7,489 nucleotides of DNA from Peptococcaceae bacterium (GTDB lineage Bacteria; Bacillota; Desulfotomaculia; Desulfotomaculales; Desulfocucumaceae), in assembly GCA_013336365.1 (NCBI GenBank), contig JAAXTT010000070.1:1-7489 (forward strand), written 5' to 3'. Position numbers and translations under genes: made by a program. Below, piece by piece: positions 1-6,560 of this stretch (positions are counted from its first letter, which is position 1; each line of letters opens with the position of its first letter). Below the pieces are notes generated by a model. It was not told the DNA's origin. It worked only from the letters and a program-made list of their open reading frames with translations, and ran no database searches.

Positions 1-739
1 TGGCATGCTGCAAGGTTTCCAGCACTAATATGCCGGCGCCTTCACCGATTACAAAACCATCTCTGTCACGGTCAAAAGGACGGCTGGCTGCAGCAGGATT
101 ATCATTACGCACTGACATAGCCTTCATTGAGCAAAAACCTGCAACTGCCAAGGGTGTTATGGGCGCCTCAGTTCCTCCTGTTATAATAACATCAAGCAAA
201 CCTCTCTGCAGCATACGATAAGAATCACCAATGGCATTGTTGCTGGATGCACAAGCACTGGTTGCTATAAGATTGCAGCCTTTAAAACCATAAGCAAGAG
301 CAGCCTGAGCCGGTCCCATATTGGAAATCATCATTGGAATAAATAACGGGCTTACTCTGCTGGGTCCCTTGTCAAGAAGTATTTTATGCTGATGCTCTAG
401 GGTCTCAATCCCACCTATTCCAGAGCCTAAAATGACCCCTACTCTTTCCTTGTCAATCTTTTCCATATCTAGTTTAGCATGCTCAACAGCCATTTTAGTT
501 GCTGCCAGGGCAAATTGAGTAAAGCGATCCATCCTTCTGGCATCTTTTTTTTCAATAAAGTCCTCAGGATTAAAATCTTTAACCTCTGCTCCAATACGTG
601 TTGTATAGCCTTCAGTGTCAAACCTGGTAATAAGTCCAATACCGGATTTTCCGGATTGCAAATTTTCCCAGAATGTATCTATTCCAATGCCTAACGGAGA
701 TACTACGCTCATACCAGTTACTACAACTCTTGAGAACAA
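1..739 (-). CDS. fabF: beta-ketoacyl-ACP synthase II (KAS II), C-terminus outside window
   Basis: Elongating condensing enzyme of FAS II: condenses acyl-ACP with malonyl-ACP to give 3-ketoacyl-ACP plus CO2 in the cytoplasm. The first 246 residues are present. The N-terminus has the thiolase-fold start VVVTGMSVVSPLG. The nucleophile lies in the motif TSACASSNNAIGD, with the active Cys at residue 163 (codon 251-253), the position known for E. coli FabF. It is followed by GGTEAPITPLA and ASRPFDRDRDGFVIGEGAG. The two catalytic His residues expected near 303 and 340 lie beyond the left edge, so about 165 residues are missing. The start is TTG at 739: AGGAGGTG (745-752) lies 5 nt upstream and no ATG fits the conserved N-terminus. 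It is the last gene of the cluster and is separated from acpP by terminator-like structures, so its expression may be partly uncoupled. Very confident of family; FabF rather than FabB from the Gram-positive context. Confidence 0.97.
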   Translation of the reverse strand, partial: MFSRVVVTGMSVVSPLGIGIDTFWENLQSGKSGIGLITRFDTEGYTTRIGAEVKDFNPEDFIEKKDARRMDRFTQFALAATKMAVEHAKLDMEKIDKERVGVILGSGIGGIETLEHQHKILLDKGPSRVSPLFIPMMISNMGPAQAALAYGFKGCNLIATSACASSNNAIGDSYRMLQRGLLDVIITGGTEAPITPLAVAGFCSMKAMSVRNDNPAAASRPFDRDRDGFVIGEGAGILVLETLQHA

Positions 740-744
740 GAAAA

Positions 745-752
745 CACCTCCT
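745..752 (-). promoter_or_regulatory. Shine-Dalgarno site deciding the TTG start of fabF
   Basis: AGGAGGTG on the minus strand, an eight-base match to the 16S anti-SD, lies 5 nt before the TTG at 739. No ATG or GTG is available before the conserved VVVTGM motif, so this site fixes the unusual start codon. Confidence 0.85.
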
Positions 753-769
753 GAATATTTATATCCGGT

Positions 770-872
770 AAAAAAAATAAATGGCACATAGCTACTGGCG
801 GTTAATTTAATCCTGTTGCAATTTCACCATAACCAATGGACAAACTTACCGCTAGTAGCTAGATGTCATTTA
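770..872 (-). other. long imperfect hairpin followed by U8, upstream of fabF
   Basis: The arms 778-805 and 846-872 are imperfect reverse complements. Shared blocks are TAAATG, TAGCTACT and GCGGT, with a few mismatches and one bulge, around a loop of about 40 nt. Read on the minus strand (the direction of fabF), the stem closes with CATTTA and runs straight into eight U (770-777), so it resembles a large terminator or attenuator. The plus strand has no comparable U tract. The fabF SD follows about 20 nt later. The terminal symmetry would also fit a small palindromic mobile-element relic. The structure is seen in the sequence; its function is inferred. Confidence 0.5.
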
Positions 873-875
873 TTC

Positions 876-906
876 AAAAAAGTCCCGCCTTTAAAAAGCG
901 GGACTT
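876..906 (-). terminator. intrinsic terminator directly after acpP
   Basis: A perfect 9-bp stem is formed by 898-906 and 880-888 (minus-strand AAGTCCCGC / GCGGGACTT) with a 9-nt A/T-rich loop. A U6 run (876-881) overlaps its 3' foot. It begins 8 nt past the acpP TAG. The U tract exists only in the minus direction, so it should end most transcripts of the operon after acpP and reduce read-through into fabF. Confidence 0.85.
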
Positions 907-914
907 AGGAGAAC

Positions 915-1148
915 CTATTGCTGGTGTTCTTTGATATACTTAATTATCTCTCCAACAGTCCTGATTTTTTCTGCATCTTCATCAGGAATAACCAAGTCGA
1001 ATTCCTCTTCCAAAGCCATAACCAGCTCTACAATATCTAATGAGTCTGCCCCTAGATCCTCTATAAAAGATGACTCCATATTTATATCCGCTTCATCAAC
1101 ACTTAGCTGTTCAGCAATAATTCCCTTTACCTTATCAATCTCAACCAC
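915..1148 (-). CDS. acpP: acyl carrier protein
   Basis: Small acidic carrier that holds growing acyl chains as thioesters on 4'-phosphopantetheine and delivers them to all Fab enzymes here and to PlsX. The 77 residues match the family's normal length. The attachment motif is DLGADSLDIVEL, with the modified Ser at residue 36 (codon 1041-1043), followed by the acidic recognition helix MALEEEFDLVIPDED and the C-terminal VGEIIKYIKEHQ. The start chosen is GTG at 1148, because AAGGGGGTG (1154-1162) sits just upstream and the protein then begins VVEIDKVKGII as ACPs do. The longer reading from 1184 adds 12 residues that do not look like ACP and would overlap fabG. It lies 32 nt after fabG and is followed immediately by an intrinsic terminator, consistent with the high ACP level cells need. 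Activation requires a phosphopantetheinyl transferase encoded elsewhere. Confidence 0.97.
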   Translation of the reverse strand: MVEIDKVKGIIAEQLSVDEADINMESSFIEDLGADSLDIVELVMALEEEFDLVIPDEDAEKIRTVGEIIKYIKEHQQ

Positions 1149-1153
1149 AAGCT

Positions 1154-1162
1154 CACCCCCTT
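1154..1162 (-). promoter_or_regulatory. Shine-Dalgarno site setting the GTG start of acpP
   Basis: Minus-strand AAGGGGGTG, one base from AAGGAGGTG; the changed base can still form a G-U pair with the anti-SD. It lies 5 nt before GTG at 1148. The identical nonamer precedes rpmF (6883-6891), the other gene here expected to be highly expressed. Confidence 0.75.
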
Positions 1163-1180
1163 CCACCATATGAAAATATA

Positions 1181-1924
1181 TCACATAGCCATTCCACCAT
1201 CAACCATTATTACCTGACCTGTTATATATGACCCGCTTTCACCGGCAAGAAATGCCACTACCGAAGCAACCTCCTCCGGACCTCCCAATCTGCCCAAAGG
1301 TATTCCTGCCAAAAGTTTTTTCTTAGTTTCCTCAGATAGCCCCTCAGTCATATCAGTTGAGATAAAGCCGGGTGCTACAGCATTAACAGTAATGTTTCTG
1401 GAGCCAACTTCCTTTGCTACCGATTTAGTAAGTCCAATCAATCCAGCCTTGCTGGCAGCATAATTCGCCTGTCCCGGATTGCCGAAAACTCCAATAACTG
1501 AGGTAATATTTATTATCCTTCCCCACCGAGCTTTAAGCATAGGTCTTACTGCAGCCTTTATACAATTGAAGGCCCCCTTTAAATTTACAGATAAAACAAG
1601 ATCCCAGTCCTCATCCTTTATTCTTGGGATTAGATTATCTCTGGTGATACCGGCGTTATTTACAAGAATATCTAGTCTACCAAAGTGTTCCATGGCGGCG
1701 GCAACCATATTTACAGCTTCCTCCGCTATTGAAACATCTGCTTTAAAGATTATACCTTTGCGACCTAAAGCTTCTATCTCATTTGCAACTGCTTTGGCCT
1801 CGGTCTCGCCTTTAGTATAATTAACCAAAATATCGGCCCCCTGCTGAGCTAATGCTAAGGCAATGGACCTTCCAATACCTCGAGATGAGCCGGTTACAAT
1901 AGCTACTTTGCCATTAAGATACAT
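1181..1924 (-). CDS. fabG: 3-oxoacyl-ACP reductase (NADPH-dependent, SDR family)
   Basis: Reduces 3-ketoacyl-ACP to (R)-3-hydroxyacyl-ACP with NADPH, the first reductive step of each elongation round. It is a classical short-chain dehydrogenase of 247 residues, close to the E. coli length. It has the cofactor loop TGSSRGIG (11-18), NNAG (89-92) and the catalytic tetrad Asn114, Ser142, Tyr155 and Lys159 (YAASK). NAVAPGFISTDMT and the C-terminal GSYITGQVIMVDGGMAM are FabG signatures. The start is ATG at 1924 with GGGAGG (1935-1940) 10 nt upstream. A TTG 27 nt earlier is in frame but would put the SD inside the gene. It lies 41 nt after fabD and 32 nt before acpP. The motif set and operon position support FabG over a generic SDR. 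Confidence 0.97.
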   Translation of the reverse strand: MYLNGKVAIVTGSSRGIGRSIALALAQQGADILVNYTKGETEAKAVANEIEALGRKGIIFKADVSIAEEAVNMVAAAMEHFGRLDILVNNAGITRDNLIPRIKDEDWDLVLSVNLKGAFNCIKAAVRPMLKARWGRIINITSVIGVFGNPGQANYAASKAGLIGLTKSVAKEVGSRNITVNAVAPGFISTDMTEGLSEETKKKLLAGIPLGRLGGPEEVASVVAFLAGESGSYITGQVIMVDGGMAM

Positions 1925-1965
1925 TCTAGCTAAACCTCCCTGCAACAGCAAGATATTTTTTCAAT

Positions 1966-2898
1966 TTATCCTGTTTTGCTATATGTATTATCCAAGGTTA
2001 TTTGGTCTTCCACATTAAAAATTTCAACCTGGGAATCAATCTTTTTTATTAAGCCTGAAAGCACCTTGCCGGGGCCAACCTCAACAAATCTGCCAACTCC
2101 GTCAGCAACCATTTTTCTGACACATTCTTCCCATCTGACAGGACTGGATATTTGGCTTATCAAAAGCTTCCTAATATCTTCAAAATTATGATATTCCGCA
2201 GTAACATTGGATAAAACAGGGACTTTGGGCATCTTGATATTTATCATAGCAAGATCTGCCATTAAATTATCACCGGCCGGTTTCATCATAGATGAATGAA
2301 AAGGTGCACTTACAGTAAGGGGAATACATCTTCGAGCTCCTAAAGCAGTAAGTCTTTCAGCTGCTGCAGATAAAGAAATATTATCTCCCGCTATTACTAC
2401 CTGACCGGGGGAATTCAGATTAACTGCCTCAACATTTCCCTTTTTTTGAGATAATTCCAAACAAACCTCATCAATAACAGAGATATCCAGACCTAAAACT
2501 GCCAGCATGCCCCCTTCCCCAAGGGGCACTGCTTCCTGCATATATTTTCCTCTTAACATGACGATTTTAACAGCATCAACAAAATCAATGGCTCCTGCGG
2601 CAACTAGGGCAGAATATTCACCCAGGCTGTGCCCGGCCATTACCTGAGACTCCATACCCTCTTTTAGCATAGCTTTATACAGGGCTATGCTTGCAGTAAG
2701 AATTGCCGGCTGGGCATTTACTGTTTTCCTAAGCTCCTCTTCAGGGCCTTTAAAACAGAGCCCGGCCATGTCCATACCTAAAGCATCGCTGGCTATGTCA
2801 AATATCTCTCGACTTTCAGCATGATTTTGGTATATATCATAGCCCATACCAATTTTTTGAGATCCTTGACCAGGAAAAACAAACCCCGTCTTAATCAC
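1966..2898 (-). CDS. fabD: malonyl-CoA:ACP transacylase
   Basis: Transfers malonyl from CoA to the ACP thiol, supplying the extender unit for FabH and FabF. The 310 residues match the usual family length. The N-terminal FPGQGSQ (8-14) is diagnostic. The nucleophile elbow is GHSLGEYSAL with Ser91, and the malonate-binding Arg116 is in MLRGKYM. Catalytic His201 lies in SAPFHSSMM, Gln249 follows in LISQISSPVRW, and the C-terminal EVGPGKVLSGL completes the fold. The start is GTG at 2898, inside the overlap GTGA with the fabK stop, 10 nt behind GGAGG (2909-2913). An ATG between SD and GTG is out of frame and soon meets a stop. The overlap suggests translational coupling of FabK and FabD. Confidence 0.97.
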   Translation of the reverse strand: MIKTGFVFPGQGSQKIGMGYDIYQNHAESREIFDIASDALGMDMAGLCFKGPEEELRKTVNAQPAILTASIALYKAMLKEGMESQVMAGHSLGEYSALVAAGAIDFVDAVKIVMLRGKYMQEAVPLGEGGMLAVLGLDISVIDEVCLELSQKKGNVEAVNLNSPGQVVIAGDNISLSAAAERLTALGARRCIPLTVSAPFHSSMMKPAGDNLMADLAMINIKMPKVPVLSNVTAEYHNFEDIRKLLISQISSPVRWEECVRKMVADGVGRFVEVGPGKVLSGLIKKIDSQVEIFNVEDQITLDNTYSKTG

Positions 2899-3839
2899 CG
2901 GAATTCATCCTCCATTCTTGAAAGAACACTTCTTGCTCCGGAAATAACCTCTTCAATAATTTCCCTGGCAGGTTGAATTCTTTTGACCATAGATGCAGCC
3001 TGACCGGCCATAACCGAACCCATTTCAATATCTCCATCTACCATAGCAAGCCTTAAGGCTCCAATACCCAGCTTTTCGATTTCTTCAGGGGAGAAACCAC
3101 TGGCTTCCGCTTCGATAAACCTTTTTGCCAACTTATTTTGCAGAATTCTTACCGGGTGACCTGTGCTTCTTCCGGTGACTATTGCATCCCGATCCTTGGC
3201 TTTTAACACCATTTGCTTTACTTTGTCATGAACCGTACATTCCTCAGCACACATAAACCTAGTTCCCATTTGTACCCCTGATGCTCCCAAGGCCAAGGCA
3301 GCCATAAAGCCCCGACCATCGGCTATGCCTCCTGCAGCAATAACCGGAACATCAACTGCATCTACAATTTGCGGCACTAAAACCATGGTAGTAAGCTCCC
3401 CGATATGTCCGCCGCTTTCTGTACCCTCTGCAATCAGTGCATCTACTCCTGATCTAACCAATCTCTTAGCCAATGCTACTGAAGGAACCACAGGAATAAC
3501 TCGAATACCGGCCTCCTGCAAAGAAGGAACATATTTTCCAGGATTGCCTGCTCCAGTAGTAACTACTGCAACCTTTTCCTCCAAAATAATCTCCATGACC
3601 TCATCAACATATGGCGATAGTAACATTACATTAACCCCGAAAGGCTTATTGGTCAACCTCTTAGCCATCCTTACCTGTTCTCTTACCCATTGACCCGGAG
3701 CCTGTCCTGAACCAATTATTCCCAATCCACCAGCCTCACTCACTGCAGCTACTAACTCAGCAGACGATACCCAGGCCATTCCACCTTGAAGAATAGGATA
3801 TTTAATGTTAAGAAGATCACATATTCTGGTATGAATAAT
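2895..3839 (-). CDS. fabK: FMN-dependent enoyl-ACP reductase II, probable ATT start
   Basis: Reduces trans-2-enoyl-ACP with NAD(P)H through FMN, the last step of each elongation round. It is a TIM-barrel flavoprotein related to nitronate monooxygenase. Visible motifs are IKYPILQGGMAWV, AGGLGIIGSG, FGVNVMLLSP, TTGAGNPGKY, AEGTESGGHIGELTTM (with the catalytic His), VIAAGGIADGRG and GVQMGTRF. The first ATG (3779) falls inside the conserved QGGMAW motif and would remove about 20 residues of the first strand and FMN-binding loop. The frame stays open upstream to a TAG at 3888-3890 and reads RICDLLNIKYPILQGG, but contains no ATG, GTG or TTG. AAGGGAGG (3848-3855) precedes three ATT codons at 3842, 3839 and 3836. 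I chose 3839 for its 8-nt spacing; 3836 aligns with the usual FabK Met. The result is about 314 residues, near family length. It overlaps fabD by GTGA. Product certain, start uncertain. Confidence 0.9.
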   Translation of the reverse strand: MIHTRICDLLNIKYPILQGGMAWVSSAELVAAVSEAGGLGIIGSGQAPGQWVREQVRMAKRLTNKPFGVNVMLLSPYVDEVMEIILEEKVAVVTTGAGNPGKYVPSLQEAGIRVIPVVPSVALAKRLVRSGVDALIAEGTESGGHIGELTTMVLVPQIVDAVDVPVIAAGGIADGRGFMAALALGASGVQMGTRFMCAEECTVHDKVKQMVLKAKDRDAIVTGRSTGHPVRILQNKLAKRFIEAEASGFSPEEIEKLGIGALRLAMVDGDIEMGSVMAGQAASMVKRIQPAREIIEEVISGARSVLSRMEDEFR

Positions 3840-3847
3840 AATCAGTG

Positions 3848-3855
3848 CCTCCCTT
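3848..3855 (-). promoter_or_regulatory. Shine-Dalgarno site pointing to a non-canonical fabK start
   Basis: Minus-strand AAGGGAGG. The distances to the three in-frame ATT codons are 5, 8 and 11 nt, and 2 nt to a CTG. The nearest in-frame ATG is 68 nt away, too far for this site to serve it. It is the best SD in the fabH-fabK gap. Confidence 0.7.
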
Positions 3856-3910
3856 ATAATATAGAAATATAAGTGCTTTTTTAATAGCTATCTGCTTAAT
3901 CATTAAAACT

Positions 3911-4921
3911 CTACCGGTTGCGATAATCATACCACTTAAGAATAGCAACAGCCCAAGTTAGTCCTGCACCAAAAGCTGTCATTACAAGATTATCCCCATC
4001 TTTGATTTTGTTTTGCCTGACTGCTTCCTCAAGTGCCATAGGTATTGAAGCAGTAGAGGTGTTGCCAAATCGGTCAAGATTTATTGCAATTTTATCAAAG
4101 GAAATATTTAGTTTTTTTGCAGCAGCACGTATTATCCTGTCATTAGCCTGATGAGGCACAAAAAAATCAACATCCTCAGATGACATTCCCACTTCTTTTA
4201 ATGCTTCGATAGTACCGTCACCACAGCTCCGCACTGCAAACTTAAATACCTCTCGGCCATTCATTTTAAGGAAATGCTGTTTGTTCTCAATAGATTCCTT
4301 TGAAGATGGAATTCTCGAGCCACCACCGGGCATCGACAAGAAATCTTTTCCAGAGCCATCAGAGCCCAGCTTGCTGTGAACCAGTCCATATCCTTCAGGT
4401 ACAGGTCCCAGCAACACAGCACCTGCACCATCTCCAAAGAGAACACAGGTTTTTCTATCCTCCCAATCCACCACCTTTGAAAGGGTTTCGGCACCAATCA
4501 CCAATATTCTTTTATAAGTACCTGAAATAACAAACTGAGCAGCAGTAGACAAGGCGTAAATAAAACCCGTACAGCCTGCCAACAAATCAAAGGCGCCAGC
4601 CTTTGATGCCCCCAAATAATCCTGGACAATGCAGGCTGTAGCAGGAAAGAAATAATCCGGAGTATTGGTAGCTACAATAATCAGATCAACTTCCTCCGGT
4701 AAAACGTTGGCATCCTCCAAAGCCCTTTTGGCAGCTATATTGGCTAAGTCAGAGGTGGCCTGTTCAGGAGAGGCTATCCGTCTTTCTTTGATTCCACTTC
4801 TTTCAGTTATCCACTGATCACTGGTGTCAACAATGGTTTCCAGTTCCTTGTTGGTTAATATCTTATCCGGGGCATAGGATCCAATACCTAGGATTCCCAC
4901 CCTTATACATTTATTAGGCAT
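3911..4921 (-). CDS. fabH: beta-ketoacyl-ACP synthase III (KAS III)
   Basis: Starts fatty acid synthesis by condensing an acyl-CoA primer with malonyl-ACP. The 336 residues carry the full catalytic triad: Cys117 in LLAGCTGFIYAL, His257 in VPHQAN and Asn287 in RFGNTSTAS. Other family marks are the N-terminal SDQWITERSGIKERR, ATNTPDYFFPATA, LFGDGAGAVLL and the C-terminal AFGAGLTWAVAILKW. The start is ATG at 4921, which overlaps the plsX stop by 8 nt; AAGGTGG (4931-4937) lies 9 nt upstream inside plsX. Whether it prefers acetyl-CoA or branched primers cannot be read from the sequence; many Firmicutes use branched ones. A gap of about 70 nt follows before fabK, with no terminator that I can see. 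Confidence 0.97.
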   Translation of the reverse strand: MPNKCIRVGILGIGSYAPDKILTNKELETIVDTSDQWITERSGIKERRIASPEQATSDLANIAAKRALEDANVLPEEVDLIIVATNTPDYFFPATACIVQDYLGASKAGAFDLLAGCTGFIYALSTAAQFVISGTYKRILVIGAETLSKVVDWEDRKTCVLFGDGAGAVLLGPVPEGYGLVHSKLGSDGSGKDFLSMPGGGSRIPSSKESIENKQHFLKMNGREVFKFAVRSCGDGTIEALKEVGMSSEDVDFFVPHQANDRIIRAAAKKLNISFDKIAINLDRFGNTSTASIPMALEEAVRQNKIKDGDNLVMTAFGAGLTWAVAILKWYDYRNR

Positions 4922-5939
4922 TGTTATCTTCCACCTTTTTATCCAATCTTGTGGCTATACTTTCTGTAATAGACGCGACTAAATTACTTCCGGCGGCTTC
5001 AGCAGCAACCTTAATTGCATTTCTGACAGCATAGGAATTAGAGCTGCCGTGACTGACTACAACCACACCATTAACACCCAGCAGAGGAACTCCCCCATAC
5101 TCAGTATAATCCACCTTTTTTCCTATTCTCTTCAGGGCCGGGAGAGCAAGAACAGTTCCAATCTTGAATAGCCAGTTCCGAGCCAGCTCTTCCTTAAGCA
5201 TAGACATAAGACTTGATGCAAGACCTTCGCAGGTTTTGAGAACAATATTACCCACAAAGCCATCACAAATAATTACATTTATGTCGCCCTTAAAAATATC
5301 CCTGCCTTCAATATTACCCACAAAATTAATTTCCTCTTCCTTAAGCTGAAGATAAACTGCCTGAGTAAGCTCATTTCCCTTGCATTCTTCCACGCCTACA
5401 TTAAGTAAAGCAACCTTTGGTCTGGTTATTCCAAGAATTTTTTCCGCATAAAGACTTCCCATTATGGCAAATTGCACAAGGTATTTAGGCTTGCAATCAA
5501 GATTAGCGCCTACATCCAAGAAAACAGTGCCTTTTTTTTGACTGGGTAAGACACTTGCTATTGCCGGCCGCTCAATACCCTTTATCCTACCAAGACCCAA
5601 CAGGGCTGAAGTCATAACTGCTCCGGTATTACCGGCAGATACAAAGGCCGAAACCTTTCCTTCTTTTAATATTTGAATAGACCTGACTATAGATGAATCC
5701 TTTTTTCTGCGAACTGCGGCAGCAGGATGTTCATCCATATCAATAACCTCTGTGGTATGTAATATTTCAATACTATCGGGATTCAGTCCCTTTTTATCAA
5801 TACTGTCAAGTTCTGCTAATATTTTTTCTCTATCTCCGACCAAAATAATCTCATAACCATCGCGAACAGCTTCCAATGCGCCTAATACAATCTCTCTGGG
5901 AGCATAGTCTCCACCCATTGCATCTACAGCAATTTTCAA
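4914..5939 (-). CDS. plsX: phosphate acyltransferase PlsX (acyl-ACP:phosphate)
   Basis: Converts acyl-ACP and phosphate to acyl-phosphate, the donor used by PlsY to acylate glycerol-3-phosphate. It therefore links FAS II to phospholipid synthesis, and is known as a soluble protein that associates with the membrane. Family motifs in order: KIAVDAMGGDYAPREIV at the N-terminus, DEHPAAAVRRKKDSSI, SAGNTGAVM, DVGANLDCKPKYLVQFA, LLNVGVEECKGNEL, GNIEGRDIF, CDGFVGNIVLKTCEG and GGVPLLGVNGVVVVSHGSS. I chose TTG at 5939, which gives the usual MKIAVDAMGG start, overlaps the fapR stop as TTGA and lies 10 nt after GGAGGAGG (5950-5957). A second TTG at 5948 would add three residues but sits only 1 nt from that SD. 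About 341 residues, normal for the family. fapR-plsX order is typical of Firmicutes. Confidence 0.95.
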   Translation of the reverse strand: MKIAVDAMGGDYAPREIVLGALEAVRDGYEIILVGDREKILAELDSIDKKGLNPDSIEILHTTEVIDMDEHPAAAVRRKKDSSIVRSIQILKEGKVSAFVSAGNTGAVMTSALLGLGRIKGIERPAIASVLPSQKKGTVFLDVGANLDCKPKYLVQFAIMGSLYAEKILGITRPKVALLNVGVEECKGNELTQAVYLQLKEEEINFVGNIEGRDIFKGDINVIICDGFVGNIVLKTCEGLASSLMSMLKEELARNWLFKIGTVLALPALKRIGKKVDYTEYGGVPLLGVNGVVVVSHGSSNSYAVRNAIKVAAEAAGSNLVASITESIATRLDKKVEDNNA

Positions 5940-6514
5940 CGTTGCCAAGCCTCCTCCGAGATGGCTATTATCAGAAATCTTCCTAAAAAAACCAACTCAT
6001 CCTTAACCGTTGAAGAAACTCTAACCATATATCTATTTCTGCTTTTTCTGCTTATTCTTGCCCGAGCTACAACCTTTTCACCGCTTACAACAGGGCTTTT
6101 GAAGCTTATTTTACAGGTTCCTGTCAGGGCCAAATCAGAATCTATCAGGGCAACAGCTAAAGAATTTGCCTGGGCAAAAAGGTAATAACCCTTTGCAACT
6201 CTGGTTTTCTTTGAAGTCATTTTATCATTAACTGTCAGCAGGGAAACTCCGGATTGACCAACATTAAGCTCAACCAAATCTCCAGTCAGTTCGTCCGCCT
6301 CCATAGACCTGACCTTGCCATCGACACCTCGGGCCATTGTCTTGATTCTTGCCCGCATCTCCGGGATCTTCATTACAGATCTATCTAAGCGAACCGTCTG
6401 AATACTTACCCCTAGAATCTCAGCCAAATCACCATCAGTGAGAAATGGATTCCCACTAAGATAATTTCCCAGCATGCTCTGTCTGGACGATTTGTCCAAG
6501 GCGTTTCTAGGCAT
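5936..6514 (-). CDS. fapR: fatty acid and phospholipid biosynthesis repressor
   Basis: Global repressor of lipid genes in Firmicutes. It binds its operator as a dimer and is released by malonyl-CoA or malonyl-ACP, so it acts as a feed-forward sensor. The 192 residues comprise an N-terminal DeoR-like helix-turn-helix (about 24-48, with LTDGDLAEILGVSIQTVRLD), a linker with IPEMRARI, and a C-terminal hot-dog effector domain (about 75-190). The stretch AKGYYLFAQANSLAVALID (107-125) is the conserved ligand-pocket signature of FapR, and ELVFLGRF (173-180) is also typical. The start is ATG at 6514 with a modest SD (AGGGG) upstream. It lies directly behind a promoter overlapped by a FapR-type palindrome, so autoregulation of the whole operon is likely. 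Its stop overlaps the plsX start. Confidence 0.96.
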   Translation of the reverse strand: MPRNALDKSSRQSMLGNYLSGNPFLTDGDLAEILGVSIQTVRLDRSVMKIPEMRARIKTMARGVDGKVRSMEADELTGDLVELNVGQSGVSLLTVNDKMTSKKTRVAKGYYLFAQANSLAVALIDSDLALTGTCKISFKSPVVSGEKVVARARISRKSRNRYMVRVSSTVKDELVFLGRFLIIAISEEAWQR

Positions 6515-6538
6515 AAATTCTACCCCTGAAAATATAAA

Positions 6539-6555
6539 TTAGAACCAGGTACTAA
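6539..6555 (-). promoter_or_regulatory. FapR operator
   Basis: The minus strand reads TTAGTACCTGGTTCTAA, a 17-bp palindrome with one asymmetric pair of positions. From memory it matches the FapR box of Bacillus. It covers the expected transcription start (about 6554), so bound FapR would block initiation. A FapR gene directly downstream makes the assignment strong. Confidence 0.9.
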
Positions 6556-6560
6556 AGATA

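Noticed and set aside
30..694. Plus-strand open frames of 63 and 71 codons opposite fabF
   Set aside because: No SD and no recognisable protein motif; they are antisense shadows of the fabF reading frame, whose motifs are unmistakable.
740..780. TATAAA box just before fabF as a -10 element
   Set aside because: Any start from it would fall on the fabF SD itself, and no acceptable -35 is present at the right distance.
931..1820. Plus-strand open frames of 80 and 113 codons opposite acpP and fabG
   Set aside because: Ser/Thr/Ile-rich translations typical of antisense frames of conserved genes, without an SD.
2895..3888. Frameshift or pseudogene explanation for the missing fabK start
   Set aside because: The frame is continuous with all motifs intact from RICDLLNIKYP onward. 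The out-of-frame ATG nearby is followed at once by TGA, so no single indel restores a better start.
3840..3910. Possible internal promoter in the fabH-fabK gap (TATATT and TATTAT boxes)
   Set aside because: The stretch is simply AT-rich; no -35 with TTG stands at a 16-18 bp distance. I see only the fabK SD there.
4515..4530. TAAGTACCTG on the plus strand, similar to a FapR half-site, inside fabH
   Set aside because: Only the first half resembles the operator, there is no palindrome, and the bases encode the conserved FabH stretch SGTYKRILVIG. Chance similarity is more likely.
4261..4530. Extra frames on both strands inside fabH (78 and 76 codons)
   Set aside because: They lie wholly within fabH, which has its full catalytic triad in another frame; no SD and no family resemblance.
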